Source: a virus. From it: a stretch of 64,000 nucleotides of DNA. The first letter of the stretch is position 1, and every line of letters begins with the position of its first letter. The notes below the pieces were generated by a model. That model did no database searches. It was not told the origin of the DNA and was given only the letters and a program-made list of their open reading frames with translations. The translations under genes were made by a program, and so were the position numbers. This document shows, piece by piece, positions 51,709-60,154 of this stretch. The stretch spans positions 1 to 64,000 of the IMG/VR virus record IMGVR_UViG_3300020202_000062. One strand, 5' to 3'.

Positions 51709-51964
51709 AGATCTACTAGAGGGCCTACCAGACGATATGATGGTCGTCCTGTCTAGTGATGGAGAGGGAAACTCTTTTAGTCCCTTAAGTGGATACTGGG
51801 ATGAAGGTTACTACATCCCGGATAGCACTTGGAGTGGCGATGTTCGTTCCCTTGAGGATATGGAGGATGAACACGACGAAGATTATTACGACGATGAAGA
51901 TCAGCCCGAGTTCAAACTGCCAGAAGACGCACAGAAAGTACTGGTCCTATGGCCTACGAACTAA
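51683..51964 (+). CDS. Hypothetical acidic protein
   Basis: The protein has 93 residues with a GTG start behind AGGAAC: MAYKVKDLKDLLEGLPDDMM, VVLSSDGEGNSFSPLSGYWD and MEDEHDEDYYDDEDQPEFKL. It has an N-terminal fold like small phage domains of the pattern LxxLPDDxxVxLSxD. The function is unknown. Confidence 0.74.
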   Translation: MAYKVKDLKDLLEGLPDDMMVVLSSDGEGNSFSPLSGYWDEGYYIPDSTWSGDVRSLEDMEDEHDEDYYDDEDQPEFKLPEDAQKVLVLWPTN

Positions 51965-52137
51965 CTGACGAGGATCTACTTAGCCTCAAGTACACAGCCA
52001 TGGACATGGCAGAATACGAAGATGATAGTTGGTCATGTTGCGGCGAAGAACGTAGAGACCGAGTCTACAATTGGGAAGAAGTTGTTTCAGTTGTCATTAG
52101 GGAATACGAAAACATCAAGGCTAAAAATGCTGGTTGA
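51949..52137 (+). CDS. Hypothetical small protein
   Basis: The protein has 62 residues: MAYELTDEDLLSLKYTAMDM, AEYEDDSWSCCGEERRDRVY. It contains a CC pair and is helical and acidic. It overlaps the preceding gene by 16 bases. The function is unknown. Confidence 0.68.
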   Translation: MAYELTDEDLLSLKYTAMDMAEYEDDSWSCCGEERRDRVYNWEEVVSVVIREYENIKAKNAG

Positions 52138-52276
52138 GTTCCTGATAGGCACTGTGTCTTTATTGGCCGGAAGTCTTATATATGTTCTCTGGATGCTATA
52201 TCAGATAGCATCCTTGAAATGGCATCGACACCCACATGACCCAAACACCTACAGATATATTCAAGGACCACGATGA
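52127..52276 (+). CDS. Single-TM small protein
   Basis: The protein has 49 residues from ATG 52127: VEFLIGTVSLLAGSLIYVLW is one membrane helix, followed by MLYQIASLKWHRHPHDPNTY. The alternative upstream starts are inside the previous gene. ATGA overlap downstream. Confidence 0.66.
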   Translation: MLVEFLIGTVSLLAGSLIYVLWMLYQIASLKWHRHPHDPNTYRYIQGPR

Positions 52277-52452
52277 ACACACCTAATTGCCCAGAGTGCG
52301 GTAACCCCATGGCCATCATGGGTAAAGGCGGCAATGAGAACAATGGCATGATCTGGTATTGTGACGGACCCAGTTGGGAACCACCGCGGCCAGGATGCTA
52401 CTACACAATGAGCGCCATGCAGGTTTCAACTTTCACTGGTGAGGTTTTCTAA
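52273..52452 (+). CDS. Small zinc-ribbon protein
   Basis: The protein has 59 residues: NCPECGNPMAIMGKGGNENN, then GMIWYCDGPSWEPPRPGCYY. It has a CxxC plus two later cysteines. TAATG coupling to the next gene. The function is unknown. Confidence 0.7.
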   Translation: MNTPNCPECGNPMAIMGKGGNENNGMIWYCDGPSWEPPRPGCYYTMSAMQVSTFTGEVF

Positions 52453-52679
52453 TGACCAAGTTCATCGAACTAAAGTGTCTTGTTTCAGACCCAGGAACCT
52501 TCAATCAAACCGAGAGAATGGTTTTAGTGTCTTTGGATCACATCTCTCACGTATTTCCTCATAGGAATCTCAAGGATAGATGTGTACTGGTCCTGAATAG
52601 TAGGATCAACATGGCCATAATGGAATCTTACAAAGATGTCACGAGAAAGTTAAAGAGGCTATCCCCTACTAAAGTCTAG
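52452..52679 (+). CDS. Hypothetical protein
   Basis: The protein has 75 residues: MTKFIELKCLVSDPGTFNQT, ERMVLVSLDHISHVFPHRNL and KDVTRKLKRLSPTKV. It is beta-rich. Its last codons form the 5' arm of a strong terminator. No family was recognised. Confidence 0.76.
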   Translation: MTKFIELKCLVSDPGTFNQTERMVLVSLDHISHVFPHRNLKDRCVLVLNSRINMAIMESYKDVTRKLKRLSPTKV

Positions 52680-52697
52680 GGGATAACCTCTTTTTTT
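52654..52697 (+). terminator. Strong rho-independent terminator
   Basis: AGAGG-C-TATCCCCTA (52654-52668) pairs with TAGGGGATA-A-CCTCT (52677-52691), 14 paired bases with one mismatch, followed by seven T. It ends the long plus-strand gene array at the convergence with minus-strand genes. Confidence 0.95.
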
Positions 52698-52719
52698 ATA
52701 TAAAACGGGGGGATGATAT

Positions 52720-52959
52720 TTACTCTTGCTGTTTATTCTCCTCGTGCACTAGCACCTGTGCGCCCACGACAATGCCGATTCCTGTCATTGTGAGAGCAAA
52801 GGCACTCATTTCATAGATGAGCAATTGTTCGCCGCTGAAGGGTCCGTATACCATGAGTGGCAATGACAAGAGTACTAGTATTACACCCATCCTGAGTTGA
52901 GCATGGGCCGATAGTGAATGTAGGAGCCAATTACCAACCTTGTCAATATACTTCATCAT
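52720..52959 (-). CDS. Small two-TM membrane protein, holin candidate
   Basis: The protein has 79 residues from ATG 52959 (TAATG overlap with the upstream gene): MMKYIDKVGNWLLHSLSAHA, then GVILVLLSLPLMVYG, and FALTMTGIGIVVGAQVLV. Two TM segments and a charged tail fit a holin-like protein; two genes away lies the amidase. The role is inferred from position. Confidence 0.68.
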   Translation of the reverse strand: MMKYIDKVGNWLLHSLSAHAQLRMGVILVLLSLPLMVYGPFSGEQLLIYEMSAFALTMTGIGIVVGAQVLVHEENKQQE

Positions 52960-53378
52960 TAGAAACAGACCCCCATCATACATACTACTGTACCGTCTGG
53001 TTGTTCTGGTTCTTCTGGGTCATCCGGCGCTGGCTCAGGTTCTGGTTCTGTCACCGGCGCTGGCTGCGTCGTCGGGGGAGTCTGCTCTTCTTGGACAGGA
53101 GCAGAGCGGCCAGAACCACTATCACTGTCCCTGACAATAAAAGTGACGTTGGACTCCTCTGAATCTTCTTCCTGTTCATCCGCAGTTTCCTCCTCTGTTG
53201 GGTTTACTGTGGTTGTGGTAGTTCCGATACCAACTTGCTCTAGTCTGTCTTGCGCTAGAGCAAGATCATTCTTGGTCTCTGCGTACCGGTTTCCCACTAT
53301 GTAGGAAGATACCATCATGAATATGATGAAGATAACTATCGCCAATTCTCGCTTTGGTGTCAGTACTGCGTGAGCCAT
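52959..53378 (-). CDS. Membrane-anchored Pro/Glu-rich protein
   Basis: The protein has 139 residues. LAIVIFIIFMMVSSYIVG is an N-terminal TM anchor, followed by a Thr-rich turn, an acidic region and a Pro/Glu repeat (PAPVTEPEPEPAPDDPEEPE). AGGAGGG lies upstream. It sits between the amidase and the holin candidate, so a lysis-accessory role is plausible. Confidence 0.74.
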   Translation of the reverse strand: MAHAVLTPKRELAIVIFIIFMMVSSYIVGNRYAETKNDLALAQDRLEQVGIGTTTTTVNPTEEETADEQEEDSEESNVTFIVRDSDSGSGRSAPVQEEQTPPTTQPAPVTEPEPEPAPDDPEEPEQPDGTVVCMMGVCF

Positions 53379-53459
53379 AATCGTACCCTCCTACTATGAC
53401 TAGTACTAACTAACTACCAATTCAATAGTTTTTTTAAACCTTCATCTTAGATGCCTGGC
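53379..53459 (-). promoter_or_regulatory. Gap before the minus-strand membrane gene
   Basis: On the minus strand, TTGAAT is followed by repeated TTAGTTAGTACTAG and then AGGAGGGTACGATT before ATG 53378. The Shine-Dalgarno is strong. A promoter is possible but the -10 element is weak. Confidence 0.35.
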
Positions 53460-54275
53460 TTACTTAAAGACGTATGTGCCACCATCTTCAGCAAAGAGGA
53501 CGTATCCGTAGTATACCCCAGAACTATTTGTCAGTAACTCGAAACCACAAATAGGCTTGTTTAGGGTAATTCCCTTTGATGGAACGTCTCCTCGTAGCAC
53601 ATTGTTTCCTGCTACCTGATTGTAGGCATGGACTGTTCCGTCTGGCTTTACAGCGATGAACGTAAGCCTTCCATTGCTCTGTAGTTGTGCTCCTGGAACC
53701 ATTCTAGCCCCAATGTACTGTCCTGTCATCATTGCCTCCTGTGGCGTCTTTGCTAGTCTAATTGCTACTTCTCTGCGGAAGTCGTTCATGTCGATACCAT
53801 ATGGATCGATTTTTCTGGTCGGTGCCCATTCCTTGTGGCCGCATGTATAACTGGCATCGTTTCCAATTCCATCCAGCATTGCTGCTACAATTCTGTAGTA
53901 TGCTTCCAACTGAACCAGTGGCCAAGGCTCACCCCTACCGTCGTTGGCTGCTTCGATCCCTAGCGCCTGAGTGTTTAGAGTGAAGCCCTTCCATGATCCG
54001 GCACCGGCATGGTTTGCCTTACCTGATGCCACCATGTAGGCGGTGCCATCGCGACCTAGATACACCTGACACAGCGGTCCTGGCAGGTCAGACCTTCCGA
54101 CCGTAACCAGCCTCAAGCCTGGGGCGCTCGCTGGCCCTGCGATAGCGTCATGGTGTACAATTACTACTTCTGGATTGAGTGTGGCATCGCCACGGGTCGT
54201 CCAGCCATCAACGAGTTGTACTTTAACACCGTACTCTCTCATCTTATCTGGAAGCCATAAAACTCTTCCGCTCAT
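53460..54275 (-). CDS. N-acetylmuramoyl-L-alanine amidase endolysin (Amidase_2)
   Basis: The protein has 271 residues. EVVIVHHDAIAG, KANHAGAG, GIEAANDGRGEPWPL and YTCGHKEWAPTRKIDPYGID carry the zinc ligands and catalytic residues of the PGRP/amidase fold (about 35-190). The C-terminal 80 residues (TFIAVKPDGTVHAYNQVAGN) form a beta-rich domain that may bind cell wall. AAGGGGAT precedes ATG 54275. It would cut peptidoglycan at lysis. Confidence 0.92.
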   Translation of the reverse strand: MSGRVLWLPDKMREYGVKVQLVDGWTTRGDATLNPEVVIVHHDAIAGPASAPGLRLVTVGRSDLPGPLCQVYLGRDGTAYMVASGKANHAGAGSWKGFTLNTQALGIEAANDGRGEPWPLVQLEAYYRIVAAMLDGIGNDASYTCGHKEWAPTRKIDPYGIDMNDFRREVAIRLAKTPQEAMMTGQYIGARMVPGAQLQSNGRLTFIAVKPDGTVHAYNQVAGNNVLRGDVPSKGITLNKPICGFELLTNSSGVYYGYVLFAEDGGTYVFK

Positions 54276-54328
54276 ATTTATCCCCTTCGTTCGAATACAC
54301 TACAGATAGTAACCACAAAGGTGGTATA

Positions 54329-55138
54329 ATGGTTGACATGAATACACGATACTTTGACCAAGAACAGCCAATTGTTGTGGGACTCTTAGGTAATGCTGGT
54401 GCCGGGAAGACTAGTACCGCAGATGCCATTGTTCCTCAATCTCTTATCGCTTCTGAGGGTGTCGTAAGGTGGGATCATTTAGTATTGGCTACGCCACTCT
54501 ATGAAATGGTTACGACCAAGCGAATGACCACTGGAGAGATAAAGGGTAAAGAGAGGCAACTATATGCTCTCCATGACCTACTGGTAGATCTATTCGGTGG
54601 CAGCCCACTATATGGTGCACCCGACTATGACGATTTAGTAGATCTAGTCCGCTACATCCAAGGTGTCCCAGTGCCACTAGAAGGCAAACCCAGGACATTC
54701 ATGCAGAGTGTAGCAACCCTGTGCCGAGAATATGATCCAGACTGCTTTGCTAACAGAGTTCGCAAGACAGTGATGAAGCAGAACCTCCACTATCAAGAAC
54801 AGGACCTATTCTATGCGGCGCTTGTTTCTGATGTCAGGTTCATCAATGAAGTAAGCATGATTAAGAAGCAGCCAAATGGCGTAGTTATCAAGTTAGATGC
54901 TTCGCCTGAAGTCCGTGCTGCAAGGATCGAGAAGCGTGACGGTAAGGCTATGACTGCCGAAGAGTTGAGCCATGAGTCTGAGAAACTCGACATCCCCGAA
55001 GAGATGATTGATCTTCATATTGACACCGATCCGATTGGGATCCAGGATGTTGCCACCGCCGTCAAAAAGGCGTTGTTTGACATCTTCCCTGGTTTCCAGG
55101 ATCTAACCGTAACAGAGGAAGAATTAACGAATGCCTAA
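54329..55138 (+). CDS. Deoxynucleoside monophosphate kinase-like
   Basis: The protein has 269 residues. VVGLLGNAGAGKTSTADAIV is the P-loop, followed by RTFMQSVATLCREYDPDCFA, and LVSDVRFINEVSMIKKQPNG with the DxRF motif of T4-type dNMP kinases. It would phosphorylate dNMPs for phage DNA synthesis. AAAGGTGG lies upstream of ATG 54329. It runs opposite to its neighbours. Confidence 0.85.
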   Translation: MVDMNTRYFDQEQPIVVGLLGNAGAGKTSTADAIVPQSLIASEGVVRWDHLVLATPLYEMVTTKRMTTGEIKGKERQLYALHDLLVDLFGGSPLYGAPDYDDLVDLVRYIQGVPVPLEGKPRTFMQSVATLCREYDPDCFANRVRKTVMKQNLHYQEQDLFYAALVSDVRFINEVSMIKKQPNGVVIKLDASPEVRAARIEKRDGKAMTAEELSHESEKLDIPEEMIDLHIDTDPIGIQDVATAVKKALFDIFPGFQDLTVTEEELTNA

Positions 55139-55475
55139 CCAGTCAGTAGATGCAGCAGAGCAGGTAGAAGGGAACTTTGTAATACAAGAGTTCGAACGTG
55201 TTCTGCCTAACATCGTAGTGTCAGGTGTGCCGATCCTTACATCGGGCATCAACCGCAAGATTAACATCGGCAACTATGAGAACATCGATGTGTTCGCCGC
55301 TATTTCATTACCACTCCCCGAGACGAGCCTAGAAGAAGTAGAGGCCCTTAAAGAGATTGTGGCTATGGCTGCGGAACTAGGATTCTCTATGATGGCTAAG
55401 GAAATCAACGCACGTTATGCGGCCATCAAAGAACTACAGTCGCCACGTAAGACAGAGGATGAAGCGGCTACTTAA
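55131..55475 (+). CDS. Hypothetical protein
   Basis: The protein has 114 residues: VIQEFERVLPNIVVSGVPIL, NIGNYENIDVFAAISLPLPE and AMAAELGFSMMAKEINARYA. It is alpha/beta. Coupled to the kinase by overlap. It converges with the minus-strand gene that ends at 55468. Confidence 0.76.
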   Translation: MPNQSVDAAEQVEGNFVIQEFERVLPNIVVSGVPILTSGINRKINIGNYENIDVFAAISLPLPETSLEEVEALKEIVAMAAELGFSMMAKEINARYAAIKELQSPRKTEDEAAT

Positions 55476-55623
55476 CCACTACAACAGTATCAACCTTCGT
55501 CTTTAGACGATTAGTTGTTTGCCTAAGGGAATGAGTTACACTTTCTAACTGTTCCCTTAGGCTTTTTAGTTCTTCTAGGTCTTTTTCAGGTGACTCAGTC
55601 TTAGGCTTATTCCAGATAAACAT
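55468..55623 (-). CDS. Small coiled-coil protein
   Basis: The protein has 51 residues from ATG 55623: MFIWNKPKTESPEKDLEELK, SLREQLESVTHSLRQTTNRL, KTKVDTVVVVK. It is a heptad helix. It starts 4 bases after the upstream stop; an earlier in-frame ATG lies inside that gene. The function is unknown. Confidence 0.66.
   Translation of the reverse strand: MFIWNKPKTESPEKDLEELKSLREQLESVTHSLRQTTNRLKTKVDTVVVVK
55521..55567 (+). terminator. Rho-independent terminator (plus strand)
   Basis: GCCTAAGGGAA (55521-55531) pairs perfectly with TTCCCTTAGGC (55552-55562) and is followed by TTTTT. It ends the two-gene plus-strand island and lies within the opposing minus-strand gene. Confidence 0.93.
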
Positions 55624-55627
55624 AAGG

Positions 55628-55966
55628 TTATACTCTCTTTCTGAGTTCCTTCCGATTATCAGAAATTTCCTCGACCACGTCATGCATCACTTGATTCAAC
55701 TGCACTAGGGCAGGAACGATTTCTTTTCTGATGTTTTCGTTTAGAGTTTTTACTTCTACTTGAAGTTCTGAGTTCTCTTGGCGTAGGCGATCACGTTCGC
55801 CTGTGGTAGTGAGTTTGTCGAAGATAACGAGCAGGAGCACAACGCCAAATGGGCCGCCATGTGTAATGTATGTGACCCAATCGATGTCTGCGGGAGAGCT
55901 AGCCTGACCAAGAATTGAGACTACTCCCCAAACTGCTGTAATTGCTAGCGAGATAGCATATACCAT
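55628..55966 (-). CDS. Two-TM holin-like membrane protein with coiled coil
   Basis: The protein has 112 residues. MVYAISLAITAVWGVVSILG and GPFGVVLLLVIFDKL are membrane segments, followed by a long heptad helix (RDRLRQENSELQVEVKTLNE). This order resembles some actinophage holins. The amidase lies 1.3 kb downstream. The role is inferred. Confidence 0.72.
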   Translation of the reverse strand: MVYAISLAITAVWGVVSILGQASSPADIDWVTYITHGGPFGVVLLLVIFDKLTTTGERDRLRQENSELQVEVKTLNENIRKEIVPALVQLNQVMHDVVEEISDNRKELRKRV

Positions 55967-55981
55967 TTGAGGTTCCTAACG

Positions 55982-56569
55982 TTAAGGTGTCTTTGGATAT
56001 ATTCTGAAATTTACTGTAGTCCAACTACGAGAGACACCATTCGGCTCATCTGCTGGAGTTTCAACTCCCGTTATACGCCAAACAACATACTCTTTACCTT
56101 GTTCAAAGAACACACTAGAACGTTCTTCCACTTCCTTAGGTATAACGTTCTGATATATTTTCTCTACACAGCCCGGATCTCTAGTGCCTATGCCTTCTCC
56201 ACTCGCATAAGCACCACCCGGAGGCTCTACCGAAACCCAGGAAGAGCGACCTTCTACAGTTACTGGGTTGTTTGTATTATTACACTTGGTACCCACAACC
56301 TCTACTGTATCTCCCAACCTTAGAGCAGGAACATCCACGCCTGGTAACCTGTTCATAACTTCTTGAACTGGATACTCTCCAAGTGGGTCATACTGATCTG
56401 GTTGCGCGCTTAGGCGCAAGAAATAAAGTTGCCCCACAATAAGTAGGGCCACCAGGAAGAGTCTCAGTGACCAGTTGGTTGCCTTTGGTGTAGAAGGAGT
56501 GCTGCTCTCCTTGCCACCGTTGTAAATTCTGTTGTACACAGCCTCTTCGGATGTTGCCCCTAATGACAT
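55982..56569 (-). CDS. Membrane-anchored hypothetical protein
   Basis: The protein has 195 residues. A Ser/Thr-rich cytoplasmic part precedes one TM helix (LRLFLVALLIVGQLYFLRLS), followed by an extracellular-type beta domain (DVPALRLGDTVEVVGTKCNN) with two cysteines. It may be a cell-surface or exclusion protein. No family was recognised. Confidence 0.76.
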   Translation of the reverse strand: MSLGATSEEAVYNRIYNGGKESSTPSTPKATNWSLRLFLVALLIVGQLYFLRLSAQPDQYDPLGEYPVQEVMNRLPGVDVPALRLGDTVEVVGTKCNNTNNPVTVEGRSSWVSVEPPGGAYASGEGIGTRDPGCVEKIYQNVIPKEVEERSSVFFEQGKEYVVWRITGVETPADEPNGVSRSWTTVNFRIYPKTP

Positions 56570-56613
56570 AGAAACTCCTAGACCAATAAGAAAAAGAAAC
56601 TACATACAATAGT

Positions 56614-56645
56614 AAAAGGGACAAGCCAAAAAAGAGCCTGTCCCT
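56614..56645 (-). terminator. Rho-independent terminator (minus strand)
   Basis: On the minus strand, AGGGACAGGCT and GGCTTGTCCCT pair over 11 positions around CTTTTTT, followed by TTTACT. It ends transcripts from the IMPDH-like and LYEY-family genes. Confidence 0.85.
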
Positions 56646-56718
56646 ATATAAATCTATCTAGCTATGACATGACTATTTTAGTAGAATCACCAAGATAGTA
56701 CTGTCCCAAGTCTAAGAT

Positions 56719-56925
56719 TTAAGCATCTGCCCTAAGTACGTCTGCCGCTGACCTGTATAGCGTAGTGCCCGATGGCGACCCATATGTAACAATTGGGTTT
56801 GTCGAGGAAGAATTAGAGGTCGTCCAAATTGCATTGGCATTCAGTGTACCTGAATTATCAATGGTAAAACCTGGGCTAGTCAATGTCTTTACACTACCGC
56901 TAGGAGTTGCGACAGACCTCTTTAG
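56719..56925 (-). CDS. -1 frame extension of the LYEY-family gene (tail-fibre-like)
   Basis: This is a 68-codon open frame entered at minus-strand base 56925 (CTA AAG AGG) after the slippery heptamer C-CCT-TTC (56931-56925), which overlaps the last sense codons of the 56922 gene. It reads PSGSVKTLTSPGFTIDNSGT, then IWTTSNSSSTNPIVTYGSPS and TTLYRSAADVLRADA, a pattern like phage tail or fibre C termini. No standard start precedes it except an internal TTG. Confidence 0.55.
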   Translation of the reverse strand, partial: LKRSVATPSGSVKTLTSPGFTIDNSGTLNANAIWTTSNSSSTNPIVTYGSPSGTTLYRSAADVLRADA

Positions 56926-57254
56926 AAAGGGCGAACGATTACCTCTACACGGGTTAGATCGTCTACGTACTCTTCTGGAATTGCACGTGCTGCCAGCAAT
57001 GTTGCGGCATTCTGGTCAGAAGCGAGAACGCGGGTTACGTCTACGATAAGATCTGACTTACCCTTCTCACCCTCTTCTGGATGCAGTACTACTGCGTATT
57101 CAAATAACTTCACTTTGTTTCCTCTTTTTGCTTTCTTTATACTGTCCCACCAATCAGGTGGCATAGCGTTCAATGTCTGTAGGAGTATGCTAGCCTGTAA
57201 AGCGGTTGCTTCACGGTCTCTTTGGCGTTGCGTAATTGTTCCACAAAACGACAT
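56922..57254 (-). CDS. LYEY-family protein
   Basis: The protein has 110 residues. The C-terminal 63 residues (KLFEYAVVLHPEEGEKG, then VDVTRVLASDQNAATLLAAR, ending VEVIVRPF) repeat the domain found at 320 and 563. The N-terminal half (TQRQRDREATALQASILLQT) is helical. An internal GTG at 57113 has the strong site GAGGAAAC and would yield the domain alone. It ends in a CCCTTTC slippery site. Confidence 0.8.
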   Translation of the reverse strand: MSFCGTITQRQRDREATALQASILLQTLNAMPPDWWDSIKKAKRGNKVKLFEYAVVLHPEEGEKGKSDLIVDVTRVLASDQNAATLLAARAIPEEYVDDLTRVEVIVRPF

Positions 57255-58268
57255 CTACTTAACCCTTATATCGTGTGGAGCAGATTCTATCACACCATGA
57301 GGGGTTACACCAATCAGTTGTGCTTTCTCTTTGAACTCTGGGAGCGTGTGTGCACCCACATAAGACATTGCACTTCTTAGTCCGCCCATCAGGTAGTTGA
57401 TAACTTCTTTTACTGAGCCTCTATATGGTACAAATCCACTGACACCCTCAGCATGTTCTCTGCCGCTGGCTTCTGTAGACGCCATGCCACGGTAAGCCTT
57501 GACCTTTTCACCATCCAGTTCGATCACCTCACCAGGGGCTTCATCGGTCCCTGCAAATAGACTACCGATCATAACCACATCTGCACCAGCGGCAAAGGCT
57601 TTGGCTAGGTCACCTGGGTTGCGGATTCCACCGTCAGCGATGATTGATACATCAGCAAACTTTGCGGCCTCAGCGCAATCCATAATAGCAGTAACCTGAG
57701 GCACACCTACGCCAGTCATGACGCGGGTAGAGCATGCTGCTCCTGGGCCAATGCCGACCTTAACAGCATGAGCACCTGCACTAGCCATTGAAAATACGGC
57801 CTTGCCTGTGGCTACATTACCGGCCACAATCCAGACATTGTCTGCGTACTTGTTTGCGATGTACTCTATTGTATGCAAAGCATGCTGGGAATGGCCATGG
57901 GCAATGTCGAAGACAATAGAAGAAACCCCAGCATCCACTAGAGCATCGATTCTGTCGTAATCTTTAACCCCTACGGCAGCGCCTACAGCGAGGCCATCGT
58001 CGGCTAGGAACTTAACCTTCTTCACTTGCTTCGCTGCGTACATGTTCCTATGGATAATACCTAAGCCACCGTTGTAAGCCATGGTTGCAGCCATCGCCCC
58101 TTCGGTTACTGTGTCCATGTTAGCAGAGATAAGTGGGATCTGAAGATGAACAAACTTATCGCCTGCCTTCATCTTGGATGAAACGTCGCAATTGCTTCTT
58201 GATGCCACGGTTGAAAACTCGGGCACGATAAGAACGTCATCGAATGACAATCCCATACGTAGTGACAT
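57255..58268 (-). CDS. IMP dehydrogenase / GMP reductase family enzyme
   Basis: The protein has 337 residues and no CBS domains. [33 protein letters not shown] with the catalytic Cys, [20 protein letters not shown] and [17 protein letters not shown] define the family. GMP reductase converts GMP to IMP; IMPDH converts IMP to XMP. The loop resembles GMP reductase slightly more. Both use purine nucleotides and NAD(P), linking it to the NAD module. Confidence 0.92.
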   Translation of the reverse strand: MSLRMGLSFDDVLIVPEFSTVASRSNCDVSSKMKAGDKFVHLQIPLISANMDTVTEGAMAATMAYNGGLGIIHRNMYAAKQVKKVKFLADDGLAVGAAVGVKDYDRIDALVDAGVSSIVFDIAHGHSQHALHTIEYIANKYADNVWIVAGNVATGKAVFSMASAGAHAVKVGIGPGAACSTRVMTGVGVPQVTAIMDCAEAAKFADVSIIADGGIRNPGDLAKAFAAGADVVMIGSLFAGTDEAPGEVIELDGEKVKAYRGMASTEASGREHAEGVSGFVPYRGSVKEVINYLMGGLRSAMSYVGAHTLPEFKEKAQLIGVTPHGVIESAPHDIRVK

Positions 58269-58300
58269 AGTTCTTCCTCTCTTTAACAGAGGTAAGTTTA

Positions 58301-59146
58301 TCAGATGAGACCCTCGGCTACAAGTGCTTCGCGCACCTTTAGTCCGATCTTCTTGAAGTGCTCACGAACTGTGTTGGGATGCTCTGTGATCCTGTGTGCT
58401 ATGTCGGATGATTTCTGACCATCTACATACTTCCACTTAAGTAGCTGACGCTCCTGCATATTGAGAATGTCGAACGGGAACATAGCAGTATCGCCTATGA
58501 CCCAGAACTCATCGATGTCCTCTGCTCCTATCAGATCCTCCGCTGAAGGCTCTGACGGCCCCTGGAAGCCCTGTGGCTTGTCGTCTGTCTCACCGTCGCC
58601 AAAGTCTTCATCTGTTATTAGTGGGAATGTATTACGACCGTTCTGGTCGATTAAGAATACGTCTACATTCCTCTTCAGCTTGTAGAAGAAATAGCGGTAT
58701 AAGAATCCACTGAACGGTACGTGACCTCCAGCCTTAGATTCCTTACGCTTGTAAATGCTCACACATTCAAAGAGTGTCATGTTAACAGTCTGACGGATAT
58801 CTTCTTCGTCACCGTAACGCTGCACCATGTAATGGATACCACGTACTGTCTCGTTTACATGCTTGTGTCCCTTGGCATTGAGTTTGTTCTTGCGAAGGTA
58901 CATACCAACCATCTTATCAGTAACATACAGGCTGATGAACTGGCGAGCATCGTAGTCGGACAGTTTGTACTTGGCGTAATAGATTAGATTGACCCATTTG
59001 GTCAAGAAATTGGCGAAGATGTCGAGTAGTTGCTGTTGCGCTACCCCATCCCCGGCTTTCACCCTAGCGATAAGAGCCTGCATCTCTTCTTCTTCTAGGT
59101 TGTAGTAGGTTTCCTTAAAGGCTGGCTTCTTTTTGACTTCGGGCAT
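58301..59146 (-). CDS. Sigma-factor-like transcription protein
   Basis: The protein has 281 residues. ATG 59146 with AAGGA upstream is chosen; an upstream ATG would overlap the HNH gene by 167 bases. The N-terminal helical region (RQTVNMTLFECVSIYKRKES, then HVPFSGFLYRYFFYKLKRNV) is sigma region 2-like. The C terminus (LNMQERQLLKWKYVDGQKSS, DIAHRITEHPNTVREHFKKI) is a region 4 helix-turn-helix. It may direct RNA polymerase to phage promoters. Confidence 0.82.
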   Translation of the reverse strand: MPEVKKKPAFKETYYNLEEEEMQALIARVKAGDGVAQQQLLDIFANFLTKWVNLIYYAKYKLSDYDARQFISLYVTDKMVGMYLRKNKLNAKGHKHVNETVRGIHYMVQRYGDEEDIRQTVNMTLFECVSIYKRKESKAGGHVPFSGFLYRYFFYKLKRNVDVFLIDQNGRNTFPLITDEDFGDGETDDKPQGFQGPSEPSAEDLIGAEDIDEFWVIGDTAMFPFDILNMQERQLLKWKYVDGQKSSDIAHRITEHPNTVREHFKKIGLKVREALVAEGLI

Positions 59147-59549
59147 CCCTGTATCCTTGGGCGTTAATGCGACTACACTCTCTACAGAATCTATGCCGCG
59201 CTGTATTGTAATAAGTATTATCTTCGGTGTATTCGTGCCCCTTAGGGCAGTGTGTGATGAGTCTCTTACCTCTAGAAACATTCTCTTTGCATGTTACCGC
59301 TTCTAGATGCTCTGGCCTTACACACTTCCTGTTCCTGCACAAATGATCAATATGCAATCCGTCTGGTATGGGTCCAAAAGACAATTCATACGATACTCTA
59401 TGAGCGTATTTGTTTTTTGACTTCCCATTCTCACGAACCATGAACTGACCGTAACCGGTAGGTTGACATGACGCCGTCCAAATCCAGCAGGCATCTGTTC
59501 TGTCTACCTTAGACCAAAATCTATCTGGCTTAGGCTTAGTGGTAGACAT
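59115..59549 (-). CDS. HNH endonuclease
   Basis: The protein has 144 residues from ATG 59549 (TAATG). RFWSKVDRTDACWIWTASCQ, KYAHRVSYELSFGPIPDGLH, IDHLCRNRKCVRPEHLEAV and CPKGHEYTEDNTYYNTARHR carry the HNH core and zinc pairs typical of phage homing or free-standing nucleases. It overlaps the sigma-like gene start. It may be mobile. Confidence 0.92.
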   Translation of the reverse strand: MSTTKPKPDRFWSKVDRTDACWIWTASCQPTGYGQFMVRENGKSKNKYAHRVSYELSFGPIPDGLHIDHLCRNRKCVRPEHLEAVTCKENVSRGKRLITHCPKGHEYTEDNTYYNTARHRFCRECSRINAQGYRDARSQKEASL

Positions 59550-60154
59550 TATTGGCCTTCCCATGTAGGTATACGATCTTTGTACTCTTTCCTCATATCC
59601 TGGTAATACATAAGGATTGGAATCCCTAGACGCTTGAAGAACTTATCTGCCTTAGTGCCCTTCTCGCAGATAGCATATAGTTTGGCAAACTCTTCGGGGT
59701 AATTCTCTTTAAACCCCATCAACTTAGAGAACGTGCCTGGCATAACGCGACCCTTTACCTCTACCCAGATCTCTTCTCCTTCATAGTCGAGTATGTGGAA
59801 GTCGGGTAGATAGGCCACAGCAGAATTCTTAGGTCTGTCGAATTCAAATAACTTACTCTCGTATTCCCACTTGATCTTATTCAACTTCAGAACTCTTGCA
59901 AAGTTCCTCTCCCATCCGCTACGATACACCGTCTTCCCCAGGTCTGGGGCAGTACCGGCTCCGATACGTCGGGGCTTGCTAGAAACTTTTACGGTTTTGA
60001 TTTGACTTTCCCTAGAGAGAGCGAGTATTCTGCTCCGCACTGAGGTTTCCGACCGGTTAGGAAGAATGAGGGCCAGATCTGAGACAGTAAGAAGTCCCGC
60101 ATTTCTGCGGATGATTTCATCTTCTCGTTTGGTCCACGCCCTTCTTCTAGCCAT
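59549..60154 (-). CDS. PD-(D/E)XK endonuclease with Myb-like N terminus
   Basis: The protein has 201 residues. RRAWTKREDEIIRRNAGLLT and SDLALILPNRSETSVRSRIL form an N-terminal SANT/HTH-like region. VYRSGWERNFARVLKLNKIK, YLPDFHILDYEGEEIWVEVK give the PD...ExK active site of EDxHD/Vsr-like nucleases. It is likely a free-standing homing or repair endonuclease. A consensus promoter lies upstream. Confidence 0.88.
   Translation of the reverse strand: MARRRAWTKREDEIIRRNAGLLTVSDLALILPNRSETSVRSRILALSRESQIKTVKVSSKPRRIGAGTAPDLGKTVYRSGWERNFARVLKLNKIKWEYESKLFEFDRPKNSAVAYLPDFHILDYEGEEIWVEVKGRVMPGTFSKLMGFKENYPEEFAKLYAICEKGTKADKFFKRLGIPILMYYQDMRKEYKDRIPTWEGQ

Noticed and set aside
54325-54330. TATAAT as a -10 promoter element
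   Set aside because: It overlaps the ATG of the dNMP kinase gene (54329) and has no -35 at the right distance; AAAGGTGG makes it a translation start.
56765-57049. Plus-strand frame of 94 codons
   Set aside because: It runs opposite to and through the minus-strand LYEY gene and its -1 extension, which have recognisable sequence. It has no Shine-Dalgarno or family pattern.
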